53,549 nucleotides of DNA. Origin: Syntrophales bacterium (GTDB taxonomy: Bacteria > Desulfobacterota > Syntrophia > Syntrophales > UBA4778). Position 1 is the first letter of the stretch, and each line of letters begins with the position of its first letter. The position numbers were made by a program, and so were the translations under genes. Positions 24,747 to 32,511 of this stretch are shown one piece after another. Below the pieces are notes generated by a model. The model saw only the letters and a program-made list of their open reading frames with translations. It was not told where the DNA came from and did no database searches. The DNA lies in assembly GCA_028712885.1 (NCBI GenBank), contig JAQTPK010000017.1:1-53549 (forward strand), written 5' to 3'.

Positions 24747-25421
24747 ATGCGGAAAGACAATACGAGCTTGAGCTGCACGAAAAAAATGTTACCCGCCGTA
24801 ATTTACATTGCTGCGGCAGCCGCCTTCTTCCTGAGCGGGTGCGCGCCCCAGATCTATCCCTCCCTGCAGGACAGGCGGATTTCTCTGGATGCCAAAGACC
24901 TTCAGAGCTACGGCGTCGCCTTTATCACTCCATCGACCGTTACGGGGCAGGAGGAGGAAAAGCAGGCGGTCGCCCTCGCGTTTACGGAGATCCTCGCCAA
25001 AACCCGCCCCGACATCAGGTGCGTAACGCTGGCGGAGACTATCAATGCGGTTAACAAGGCGGGCATCTCCGTCGATTACAAAGCAATGTTCGTGGATTAC
25101 CGCGACACGGGGATATTCAAGCGGGACACCCTGCAAAAAATAGGATTCGCGACGAACACCCGCTACGTTGCCCAATTGAAGCTCGCCAACTTCAGCCAGG
25201 GATCAAATACGCGGTTGGGCGTCCTCGGGCTCCGGCTTCTCGAAACCAAGTACGCCAAGATCAGGCTTTTCCTTCAGATCTGGGATACGAGAAACGGAAG
25301 CATCGCCTGGGAAAGCATCTGCGAGATGCAATACGCCGTTGAGGCCTTCAAGGAGAAGGCGGTGACGCTGCATATGGTAATGGAAAGGGCATCGGCGGAT
25401 CTGATTGCGCGCCTGCCTTGA
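24747..25421 (+). CDS. Lipoprotein of unknown function
   Basis: This 224-residue protein has an AGGAG site 7 bases before the ATG. The N-terminus has a hydrophobic segment and a lipobox (FFLSGC), with Cys32 as the lipidated residue. The rest, for example SYGVAFITPSTVTGQEEEKQ and RLFLQIWDTRNGSIAWESIC, resembles the fold of exported proteins that assess or assemble envelope structures, but I do not recognise a named family. It is probably co-transcribed with the PAP2 gene. A weak A/T-rich hairpin lies downstream (25483-25513). Confidence 0.7.
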   Translation: MRKDNTSLSCTKKMLPAVIYIAAAAAFFLSGCAPQIYPSLQDRRISLDAKDLQSYGVAFITPSTVTGQEEEKQAVALAFTEILAKTRPDIRCVTLAETINAVNKAGISVDYKAMFVDYRDTGIFKRDTLQKIGFATNTRYVAQLKLANFSQGSNTRLGVLGLRLLETKYAKIRLFLQIWDTRNGSIAWESICEMQYAVEAFKEKAVTLHMVMERASADLIARLP

Positions 25422-25432
25422 AAAACAGTTTT

Positions 25433-25543
25433 GAGTCCAGAGTCCAGAGTCAGCCCTTCCTGAATTGGCAGCATTTATCATTAAAAAAGGACAGCTATAT
25501 GATTGCCCTTTTTCTTAATAACTCGGGACTCCGGACTCGGGAC
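25433..25543. repeat. Inverted heptamer arrays (GTCCNGA-type)
   Basis: Three units of GAGTCCA type occupy 25433-25453. Three units of ACTCGGG/ACTCCGG type occupy 25521-25543, which on the other strand read GTCCCGA/GTCCGGA. The arms sit at the ends of two converging genes and enclose a 67-base A/T-rich spacer with a possible two-way terminator. Confidence 0.7.
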
Positions 25544-25546
25544 GTT

Positions 25547-27073
25547 TTATTTCCCCGCGAATTCGTTTTTAATCTGCCGGACTTTTATCTTCCATGCTTC
25601 CATCAGAAGAGCCCCGGGATTGTCATACATGTCCCGGGAAACAGCCGTCGGCATCTGGAGAACCATGGAGAAGACCAGCGGCTCGCCCGGCCTGGGAATA
25701 AGCGGCACGTCCACGTCCACCTGGATCAGATAGCGAAACGGATCCATTTTTGAAAAGAAATAATCTATCCAATCCCGTTTCAGTCCGGCGGGCACGTCTT
25801 CCAGGTACTTGATCGCCTGGCCGGCGGAAGTGTCGACCGGGACCCATCCGTAGTTGGGGAGATAAAACTGGGCCCAGAAATGTGTCCCCGCGCCGGCTTC
25901 GTTAACCGGGAACAATTGCATTCCACCCGGCGCCCGCGCCGGTATCCCTGCCGCCCGGCAAAGCGCGGCGAAATAAATGCTCTGGGCGCCGCAGTCGCCT
26001 ATTCCGTTTTCCAGTACATACACGGATTCCGGAATATTCAGGACATCCAGATGGCCGTGCGGCATGTAGCTGTAATCCAGGTCGTGCACGACGTGATCGT
26101 AAAACTTTTTGGCTATCCTGTACGGATTCGTTTCGGTACCCGCTATCTTGTTTGCCCGCGCCCTGATGGCGGGGGTAACCCGGATATTCCGGTCGGACGC
26201 CGTGTAGCGGCGGTAGAGATCGCTTTTTTTGTCGTACGCGCCCACTTTCGCGGGATCTATATTGAAGCGCTCCTCGTAATGCTTGAATTTGAATTCAGCC
26301 CCGATCCGGAGATCGCCTTTGATCTCCTCCAGAGGTATTTCCATGTACGCCAGCGCAATATCTCCATCCAGCCTGATGGGATACGACAGGTACTTGTCCG
26401 GATAAACGGAAATAATCTCCACATCCTGCTGCGCCGCCGTAACCAGCGGCAGGGGCACCCACACTTTCAGAATCCCTTTTGACGGCAGCTTTCCCCTGGG
26501 CACGACCGCTTCGCCCTCGGCGACATATGTTATAGGCCTGGCCAGGCTTCTTCCGGGAGGGAGATCCTCCTTTACATCGATATACGGCTTGATCGAACCG
26601 ACAATGGCCTCCGTGCTGCCCAGCGCGCCTTTTTCTCCGCCGAACCGGAAGTCCGCGTAAAGATTGTTCAGCGTGTTCGTAAAGCCGTAAAAATAGTTCC
26701 TCCTGCCGTCGAAGACGAGGCTGGGAAGACGCCCCGCCCGCATCACTTCGTCTATCCGCCGCGCATCGGTTTTCGGATAAAGCTCTTTAATTTTCTTCCT
26801 CACCTGGTCTTCGGTATAAGGGTATGATTCCCGGATCGCCATGATCCTGGTGGATGCATACCGGCATTCATCGGCCAGTTTTGAACGGCCCTCCTTCAAA
26901 AGCTGCGTACTGGCCTCTTTATACTTTACCAGCGCCCTGGAATACTCCACCTTCTTCTCCAGGCTCACCGCATTCCTGAACAGAACCTCTCCCGGTGATG
27001 CATAACCCCGAGAGGCGAGAACAAAAACAAGAACCGGAACGAAAACGAAAATTGCCGGGATGTGCTTCCTCAT
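25547..27073 (-). CDS. Exported transglutaminase-like domain protein
   Basis: This 508-residue protein starts at ATG 27073, 5 bases after AGGAGAG; the frame is open 63 bases further but without a site. It has a signal peptide (IFVFVPVLVFVLASRGYA). The C-terminal half carries a transglutaminase-like core: nucleophile Cys in GIGDCGAQSIYFAALCRAAG then IPAR, His in GAGTHFWAQFYLPNYGWVPV, and Asp in DTSAG. The N-terminal part is helical (YSRALVKYKEASTQLL) followed by a beta region (LKVWVPLPLVTAAQQDVEII). Such periplasmic enzymes may be proteases or cross-linking enzymes. No ATP-grasp or alpha-E partner is nearby. Confidence 0.85.
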   Translation of the reverse strand: MRKHIPAIFVFVPVLVFVLASRGYASPGEVLFRNAVSLEKKVEYSRALVKYKEASTQLLKEGRSKLADECRYASTRIMAIRESYPYTEDQVRKKIKELYPKTDARRIDEVMRAGRLPSLVFDGRRNYFYGFTNTLNNLYADFRFGGEKGALGSTEAIVGSIKPYIDVKEDLPPGRSLARPITYVAEGEAVVPRGKLPSKGILKVWVPLPLVTAAQQDVEIISVYPDKYLSYPIRLDGDIALAYMEIPLEEIKGDLRIGAEFKFKHYEERFNIDPAKVGAYDKKSDLYRRYTASDRNIRVTPAIRARANKIAGTETNPYRIAKKFYDHVVHDLDYSYMPHGHLDVLNIPESVYVLENGIGDCGAQSIYFAALCRAAGIPARAPGGMQLFPVNEAGAGTHFWAQFYLPNYGWVPVDTSAGQAIKYLEDVPAGLKRDWIDYFFSKMDPFRYLIQVDVDVPLIPRPGEPLVFSMVLQMPTAVSRDMYDNPGALLMEAWKIKVRQIKNEFAGK

Positions 27074-27232
27074 GATCTCTCCTTTTTTGACGCCAAATCT
27101 TTGTTTTCCTATTGCATATTCCTTTCGGCTTTTCAAATTTTTTGTTAAGATGCGTTTCGTTGAGAGATTGGATTAAGCGAAGCTCAGCTGCTTCCGGCGG
27201 GAGCCGCTGAACTTTTTTGAAAGGAGCGCGTC

Positions 27233-28405
27233 ATGCAGAATTTCGTATTCGAAAATCCGACCCGCATTATTTTCGGAAAAGGAGCTATCGCGCGGACAGG
27301 CGGAGAGGCTAAACGATTCGGGAACAAGGCGCTGCTTGTATATGGAATGAGCAGCATCAGGAGAAACGGGATTTACGACCAGGTAATGTCTTCCCTGAAT
27401 GAAGCAGGGCTTTCCGCGATCGATTTCCCCGGCGTCAGGTCAAATCCCGTTCTCTCCCATGTAATGAAGGGAATAGAAACAGCCGCCGCCGAAGGCGTCG
27501 ACGTCATTCTCGCCGCGGGGGGCGGGAGCGTAATCGACACCGCGAAGACGATCGCCGCCGGGGTCAAGGCGGAACCGGGCGACGATATCTGGGAATTCTT
27601 CACTTTCAAAAAAAGGATCCGCAGCGCCCTGCCCGTCGTCACCGTCCTGACAGTGTCCGCCAGCGCATCGGAAATGAATCCGACAGCGGTCATAACAAAT
27701 GAAAAAACGGCGCAGAAATACACCATCAGTTCTCCCCTGATCCAGCCCAGGGTCTCCGTCCTGGATCCGACCGTTCTCTTTTCTCTTACGCCGGAATGCA
27801 GCGCCTACAGCGCCGTCGACATCATCACCCACATGCTGGAGGGATATTTCAACAACAGGGAGCCGGAAAGTCCCCTGCAGGACCGGTTTGTCGAGGGCAT
27901 TATGAAGACGGTCATGGAGAGTACGGAGGCGATTCTGACGGATCCCCGCAATTATAATGCGAGGGCGAACATTATGTGGTCGGCGACTCTGGCGTTCAAC
28001 GGTCTGACCTCGGCGGGCATGGGACCGGTAAGCTATCCCGCCCACATGATAGAGCATTCTCTGAGCGCTCTGTACGATATCGCCCACGGCGCCGGGCTCA
28101 GCATAACGCTCCCGGCCTGGATGAGCCGCGCCGCCCCGGGAAATCCGTCCAAGTTCGCCCGTCTGGCGCGGGAGGTTTTCGGTGTCAGGGAAATTAATGA
28201 CGTGAAGGCGGCAGCGGAAGGGATCGGCCTCCTGAAGCGCTGGTTTTCGGCAATCGGGAGCCCCGTCTCCCTGAAGGAGGCAAAGATACCGGAAAATGAA
28301 ATCGGCAGGATTGCTGAAAATGCCGCCGCTACCGCCGCGCTGTGGGGAATGAAAAGCTATTCCAGGGATGTCATTGCCGAAATCCTGAATCTGTGCAAGT
28401 TATAG
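27233..28405 (+). CDS. Iron-containing alcohol dehydrogenase (YqhD/BdhA-like)
   Basis: This 390-residue group III alcohol dehydrogenase has a GAAAGGAG site 7 bases upstream. The NAD(P)-binding motif is AAGGGSVIDTAKTIAAG. Iron ligands fit the Asp in SAVDIITHMLEGYF with its His, plus His in PAHMIEHSLSALYDIAHGAG. The sequence looks closer to YqhD/butanol dehydrogenases than to methanol dehydrogenase. Directly downstream is 4-hydroxybutyryl-CoA dehydratase; in Clostridium the partner gene is an iron-type 4-hydroxybutyrate dehydrogenase. Reduction of succinate semialdehyde to 4-hydroxybutyrate is therefore a good candidate reaction (inference from context). Confidence 0.88.
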   Translation: MQNFVFENPTRIIFGKGAIARTGGEAKRFGNKALLVYGMSSIRRNGIYDQVMSSLNEAGLSAIDFPGVRSNPVLSHVMKGIETAAAEGVDVILAAGGGSVIDTAKTIAAGVKAEPGDDIWEFFTFKKRIRSALPVVTVLTVSASASEMNPTAVITNEKTAQKYTISSPLIQPRVSVLDPTVLFSLTPECSAYSAVDIITHMLEGYFNNREPESPLQDRFVEGIMKTVMESTEAILTDPRNYNARANIMWSATLAFNGLTSAGMGPVSYPAHMIEHSLSALYDIAHGAGLSITLPAWMSRAAPGNPSKFARLAREVFGVREINDVKAAAEGIGLLKRWFSAIGSPVSLKEAKIPENEIGRIAENAAATAALWGMKSYSRDVIAEILNLCKL

Positions 28406-28453
28406 CTGTTACACTCATATCAGGGACGGCAAATAACTTTGAGGAGCATTGAT

Positions 28454-29905
28454 ATGGCGCTGAAGACACCTGAGCAGTATGAAGCGAGCCTGCGGAAGAT
28501 GAATTTCAAGGTCTATCTCATGGGCGAGCGGGTGACGAATCCCGTGGACCACCCCATTATCAGGCCGTCAATGAACTCGGTAAAGATGACCTATGCCCTG
28601 GCCCAGGACCCCCGGCACGAGGACCTGATGACGGCGACTTCCCACCTGACCGGGAAAAAGATAAACCGCTTCTGTCATATACACCAGAACACGGAGGACC
28701 TGATCAAGAAAGTCAAAATGCAGCGCCTCATGGGCCAGAAGACAGGGGCCTGCTTCCAGCGCTGCGTCGGCATGGACGCGATCAACGCGGTCGACAGCGT
28801 AACTTTCGAGATGGACAAAAAGCTCGGCACCGGGTACCGCGACCGCTTTCTCAAGTTCCTGCAGATGATGCAGGATGAGGACATGACCGTGGACGGCGCC
28901 ATGACAGATCCCAAGGGGGACCGCAGCCTGCCGCCGGGCAGGCAGGCCGACCCGGATCTTTACACGCGCGTCGTGGAGAAAAGGAAGGACGGCATCGTCG
29001 TCCGGGGGGCCAAAGCGCACCAGACGGGGGCGATCAATTCCCATTGGATCCTCGTCATGCCCACGAGCACGATGACCAAAGACGACGGCGATTACGCCCT
29101 TTCCTTTGTCGCGCCGGCGGACGCCGAGGGGATATTGTACATCTGCGGACGCCAGTCGTGCGACACCCGGAAACTGGAAAACGGACGCATCGACGTGGGC
29201 AACAGGGAGTTCGGCGGTCATGAGGCCCTGATGGTTTTTGATAATCTCTTCGTCCCCTGGGAGAACGTGTTCATGTGCGGCGAGTACGATTTCAGCGGCG
29301 CCCTGGTGGAAAGGTTTGCGGGATATCACCGCCAGAGCTACGGCGGCTGCAAAGTGGGCGTCGGCGACGTGCTTATCGGCGCGGCCGCGCTGGCGGCCGA
29401 TTACAACGGCGCGAACAAGGCCTCCCACATCAGAGACAAGCTGATTGAAATGATCCACCTCAACGAGACCCTTTATGCGTGCGGGATTGCCTGTTCGTCG
29501 GAAGGCCGCCGGACGGCTTCCGGGAATTACCTGATCGATCTTCTGCTGGCTAATGTCTGCAAGCAGAACGTTACGCGCCTGCCTTATGAGATCGCCCGCC
29601 TGGCGGAGGATATTGCGGGCGGCCTGATGGTCACCATGCCTTCGGAACAGGATCTGCGCAACCCCGAAATAGGCAAAATAGTGGAAAAGTACCTGAAGGG
29701 GGTGGCGGCGGTTCCGACGGAGAACCGCTGCCGCATTCTGAGGCTTATAGAAAACGTGACGCTGGGGACGGCGGCCGTCGGGTACAGGACGGAATCGATG
29801 CACGGCGCGGGCTCCCCCCAGGCGCAGCGTATCATGATTTCGCGCCAGGGCAATCTCGATTACAAGAAGAAACTGGCGAAAGATATAGCGGGAATCAAGG
29901 AGTGA
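28454..29905 (+). CDS. abfD: 4-hydroxybutyryl-CoA dehydratase / vinylacetyl-CoA isomerase
   Basis: This 483-residue enzyme starts at ATG 28454 after a GAGGAG site; an upstream TTG at 28439 is less likely. It dehydrates 4-hydroxybutyryl-CoA to crotonyl-CoA using FAD and a [4Fe-4S] cluster, and is oxygen-sensitive. All four cluster ligands known from the Clostridium aminobutyricum enzyme are present: Cys100 and Cys104 (GACFQRCVGMDA), His292 and Cys299 (GYHRQSYGGCKVG). The catalytic region MTDPKGDRSLPPGRQADPD and the flavin segment KAHQTGAINSHW are typical. It follows an iron alcohol dehydrogenase, suggesting GABA/succinate-derived 4-hydroxybutyrate fermentation. No CoA-transferase for 4-hydroxybutyrate is in the window. 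Confidence 0.93.
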   Translation: MALKTPEQYEASLRKMNFKVYLMGERVTNPVDHPIIRPSMNSVKMTYALAQDPRHEDLMTATSHLTGKKINRFCHIHQNTEDLIKKVKMQRLMGQKTGACFQRCVGMDAINAVDSVTFEMDKKLGTGYRDRFLKFLQMMQDEDMTVDGAMTDPKGDRSLPPGRQADPDLYTRVVEKRKDGIVVRGAKAHQTGAINSHWILVMPTSTMTKDDGDYALSFVAPADAEGILYICGRQSCDTRKLENGRIDVGNREFGGHEALMVFDNLFVPWENVFMCGEYDFSGALVERFAGYHRQSYGGCKVGVGDVLIGAAALAADYNGANKASHIRDKLIEMIHLNETLYACGIACSSEGRRTASGNYLIDLLLANVCKQNVTRLPYEIARLAEDIAGGLMVTMPSEQDLRNPEIGKIVEKYLKGVAAVPTENRCRILRLIENVTLGTAAVGYRTESMHGAGSPQAQRIMISRQGNLDYKKKLAKDIAGIKE

Positions 29906-29940
29906 AAGCGGCAGCGCAGAGATTACGGAGACTCCTCTAA

Positions 29941-30531
29941 ATGATAACCGGCGCAGTCATTATCGCCTCCGTATGCTGGGCGTTTACTTTAGGCGTGGAA
30001 TGGGGCAATTTCTGGGCAAAGATCGTCGTCTCCGTGGCCGTCGTCTGCGCTTATTCCTTTTTCTGGGGGCGGCCGCGTCTGCGGTTTACTCCATCTTTCA
30101 TTTCCGCCGGGCTCGCCTCGGCGGCGGTTCTGTACGGGATCTTCTTTCTCGGAAATGCGCTGGCGCCTTTATTCTTAGACGGGGCCGGCAGCCAGGTAAC
30201 GGCCGTTTATGAGCGCTTCGCGGGAACGGACAAGGTCTTGGTGTTCTTTCTGCTTTTATTCATAACCGGTCCCGGCGAGGAAATATTCTGGAGGGGCTTC
30301 CTGCAGGAAAAGCTGATGCAGCGGTTCGGCGATGTCCCGGGCTTCATTGTAAGCACGGCCGTTTACAGCAGCGTCCACATCTTCTCGATGAATTTCGTTC
30401 TGGTCATGGCCGCGCTGATTGCGGGGTCCTTCTGGGGCGGGCTCTACCTGTGGAAACGGGATCTCGGTCCGGTCATCGTGTCCCATTCCTTCTGGAGCGC
30501 CTTCATCTTCGCCGTTTTCCCTATTCATTGA
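29941..30531 (+). CDS. CPBP-family intramembrane metalloprotease
   Basis: This 196-residue integral membrane protein has about five hydrophobic segments. The CPBP (CAAX protease and bacteriocin-processing) motifs are clear: GPGEEIFWRGFLQEKL (EExxxR), VYSSVHIFSM (motif 2 His) and VSHSFWSA (motif 3 His). It should be a membrane glutamate protease; the substrate is unknown, and PEP-CTERM or lipoprotein processing is only a thought. It follows abfD by 35 bases in the same direction without a strong ribosome site. Confidence 0.87.
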   Translation: MITGAVIIASVCWAFTLGVEWGNFWAKIVVSVAVVCAYSFFWGRPRLRFTPSFISAGLASAAVLYGIFFLGNALAPLFLDGAGSQVTAVYERFAGTDKVLVFFLLLFITGPGEEIFWRGFLQEKLMQRFGDVPGFIVSTAVYSSVHIFSMNFVLVMAALIAGSFWGGLYLWKRDLGPVIVSHSFWSAFIFAVFPIH

Positions 30532-30591
30532 AGCCTGCTGGTCCGGGTCTGTTTTTCGCTTCACACAACGTGATCAGGAAAGGGTGAAAGC

Positions 30592-30789
30592 ATGAACAGC
30601 ATTGTTCTGGAAATCGCGCTCCCCCTGCTGGCCCTTCTTCTCGGAGGACTTGTCATAGCGTACCTTAGAAAAAGATACAAAAGGATGCGCACGGGCGAAG
30701 CAATCGCCATATTTGTCCTGTACGCGGTTCTTGTCGCACTCTTCACGGGACCCGTCGTAAATTTCCTCAAAGGGTTTCTGGGCGAGTAG
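30592..30789 (+). CDS. Small two-helix membrane protein
   Basis: This 65-residue protein has AAAGG as a possible site 7-10 bases before the ATG. Two membrane helices, about residues 4-24 (VLEIALPLLALLLGGLVIAY) and 38-58 (AIAIFVLYAVLVALFTGPVV), are joined by a strongly basic loop (RKRYKRMR). I do not recognise a family. It lies between the CPBP protease and a glycine-zipper lipoprotein, with short gaps, so the three genes are probably co-transcribed. Confidence 0.65.
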   Translation: MNSIVLEIALPLLALLLGGLVIAYLRKRYKRMRTGEAIAIFVLYAVLVALFTGPVVNFLKGFLGE

Positions 30790-30813
30790 TCAGTAGAATA
30801 TGGAGGAGAATTC

Positions 30814-31224
30814 ATGAAAAGAATTATTGTCTTCACGGCCGTCCTCTTCCTGGCCGGATGCGCGGCAAAAAGCCAGGGACCGGTTCTTTACCCTAACGAT
30901 CACCTCAAGCGCGTTGGAGAAGTACAGGCGCAGAAGGATATCGAGGGCTGCTCAAAGATGGCCGAGGCCTACGTAAAGGCTAATCCCGGCGCCAGGGTGG
31001 TCGGCGGAACCATCGTGGGCGGCGGGGCCGGAGCCGTAGTAGGAGGCTCGGTGGGGGCCGTTGCCGGACGGATCGGCAGAGGGGCGGCAATCGGGGCGGC
31101 CGCGGGGGCTTCCACGGGCCTGATACGCGGGCTCTACAAGGCATCCAAGCCCAGCCCGGTTTACAAGGCATTCGTGAACCGCTGCCTTAAGGATAAAGGG
31201 TATGACCCTATCGGCTGGGAATAG
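30814..31224 (+). CDS. Glycine-zipper lipoprotein
   Basis: This 136-residue lipoprotein has a lipobox (FLAGC, Cys16) and a GGAGG site. The centre is a glycine-zipper segment (VVGGTIVGGGAGAVVGGSVG, continuing AVAGRIGRGAAIGAA), typical of outer-membrane proteins that insert a small glycine-rich hairpin, such as the SlyB and YMGG/OmpA-associated families. A Cys pair (IEGCSKM, NRCLKDKGY) may form a disulfide. A terminator lies 160 bases downstream. Confidence 0.83.
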   Translation: MKRIIVFTAVLFLAGCAAKSQGPVLYPNDHLKRVGEVQAQKDIEGCSKMAEAYVKANPGARVVGGTIVGGGAGAVVGGSVGAVAGRIGRGAAIGAAAGASTGLIRGLYKASKPSPVYKAFVNRCLKDKGYDPIGWE

Positions 31225-31226
31225 GG

Positions 31227-31383
31227 CAGACGGATTAAAAACGCCCACCTGCGGCGCCTGCCCTGAGCTTGTCGAAGGGATCAGGACAGGCTCTGTCCAA
31301 GGGTTGCGCTCCGGGCGTGGTTCTACAGGCCCACCATGACACCCGGGAACCTGCCCTTGCATCTGATATTTTTAATCCGCCTG
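31227..31383. repeat. 157-bp element with 15-bp terminal inverted repeats
   Basis: CAGACGGATTAAAAA at 31227-31241 is matched in inverted orientation by TTTTTAATCCGCCTG at 31369-31383 (14 of 15 bases). The element begins 3 bases after the stop codon of the lipoprotein gene. Inside it are the CCCTGAGCTTGTCGAAGGG repeat and a pair of GCCCAC/GGGCGTGG matches. It has the shape of a small non-coding mobile element, but no target duplication is obvious. Confidence 0.45.
31261..31279. repeat. Interspersed CCTTCGAC-type repeat, copy 1
   Basis: CCCTGAGCTTGTCGAAGGG at this position matches, in inverted orientation, the copy at 37923-37940 (16 of 18 shared bases). A short repeat of this sequence recurs between genes in many bacteria. 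Confidence 0.7.
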
Positions 31384-31384
31384 C

Positions 31385-31408
31385 GGCCTGTTTCTCAGGC
31401 CTCTTTTT
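31385..31408 (+). terminator. Rho-independent terminator
   Basis: GGCCTG (31385-31390) pairs with CAGGCC (31396-31401) around a 5-base loop, followed by TCTTTTT. It lies just past the 157-bp element and would end the lipoprotein transcript. Confidence 0.7.
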
Positions 31409-31726
31409 CCACCCCCTCATAAAAACACTTCCTGAGTCATCCAGAGCGGCCTCGCATCCGGGCCTCCCGGATCAAGTCCGGGACAAGATTCCGGACAGCT
31501 TGAATTATCTTTTGTATGGGAGCATCGACAAATTTTTCATTCTCTTATTTCCACCATTCCCACCCATTACTCCTCACCTTTAATTTAAGCCTTGTCCCGT
31601 ATGCATTGACATTTCCGGCTGAATGTAAATTCAGTATTACCCCGTATTTACCTGCCCTATTCCCTAGATTATGATCCGAATGAAGGCTGATAACCATCCT
31701 GAGGTTAAAAGCTGCGTGAGGTTAAC

Positions 31727-32440
31727 GTGTCCCCGCAAATACGCTTCTTCCTCATGAGCAAGTTTTCACGCAAAGCACCGGCGGCGGCCAAGGTAGCCGG
31801 TGTTTGTATACTCCTGTCAATCCCGCCGCTCTTCTGGATAAACGGCAACTCTGTTCCTGAATACGCGATTTCCGCGGGCAACCTCGCGCAGAATTCCTCC
31901 GTCAAGGTTTCGCCCGGGACTGATTTACCGCATGCGAACCTGCATCCCCTGATGCTCTTCATGAATGACTCGTTTTTCAGACTGCAATCCCATGTTTCCG
32001 GGTCGAACCCGCTCCCTTTCAATCTCCTGCACAGGCATATTGACGCTGCGGGCCCGGAGCCGGAGGAAGACGCCCCGCACGGCGCCGTGTACCGAACGGC
32101 GCCGGTCATGGAGGGTCCATCAGGCGGCAATACCCCCGCTGACGGAGGCGCCGCGGTAAAGGCATCCGGATTTGCGCCCCTCCCCAAATCCTTTTTCTTC
32201 CCCGGCACTGAATCGTTCCCCGGGAACCTTTTGTCTGCCCCGGGCGGTTCATACGTCCTGATACCCCCCGGAAACCCCGATCCGGACCCCTGCGTACCTC
32301 CCGACGACCTGAATGAGCCGGTTCCGGAACCGGCGGCATTGGTGCTGATGGGCACAGGGCTCATGCTTCTGATATTTTTATCCCCCCGCTTACTTGAATC
32401 CAAGGACTGCTCCCGGCCGAAATACGCTTCAGATCGATAG
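31727..32440 (+). CDS. Exported protein with PEP-CTERM sorting signal
   Basis: This 237-residue protein starts at GTG after GAGG. A hydrophobic export signal lies at residues 23-38 (KVAGVCILLSIPPLFWINGN). The middle is Pro/Gly/Ser-rich, without recognisable domains. The C-terminus VPEPAALVLMGTGLMLLIFL followed by SPRLLESK is a PEP-CTERM signal: the Pro-Glu-Pro motif, a membrane helix and a basic tail. Such proteins are cut and displayed by exosortase (EpsH/XrtA) in Gram-negative exopolysaccharide producers. No exosortase gene is in this window. The basic tail is longer than usual. Confidence 0.65.
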   Translation: MSPQIRFFLMSKFSRKAPAAAKVAGVCILLSIPPLFWINGNSVPEYAISAGNLAQNSSVKVSPGTDLPHANLHPLMLFMNDSFFRLQSHVSGSNPLPFNLLHRHIDAAGPEPEEDAPHGAVYRTAPVMEGPSGGNTPADGGAAVKASGFAPLPKSFFFPGTESFPGNLLSAPGGSYVLIPPGNPDPDPCVPPDDLNEPVPEPAALVLMGTGLMLLIFLSPRLLESKDCSRPKYASDR

Positions 32441-32511
32441 CCCGCATCTGCAGTATCTCTCTTTTTCCATACATTCTCGACATGACGGCCGATTAATGCA
32501 ACGCTTGTACA

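Noticed and set aside
28568-29803. 411-residue open frame antisense to abfD
   Set aside because: Lies wholly inside a gene with conserved catalytic residues; composition is that of a complementary-strand shadow.
31705-32403. 232-residue minus-strand frame opposite the PEP-CTERM gene
   Set aside because: The plus-strand frame has a ribosome site, export signal and PEP-CTERM end; the minus frame has only low-complexity sequence.
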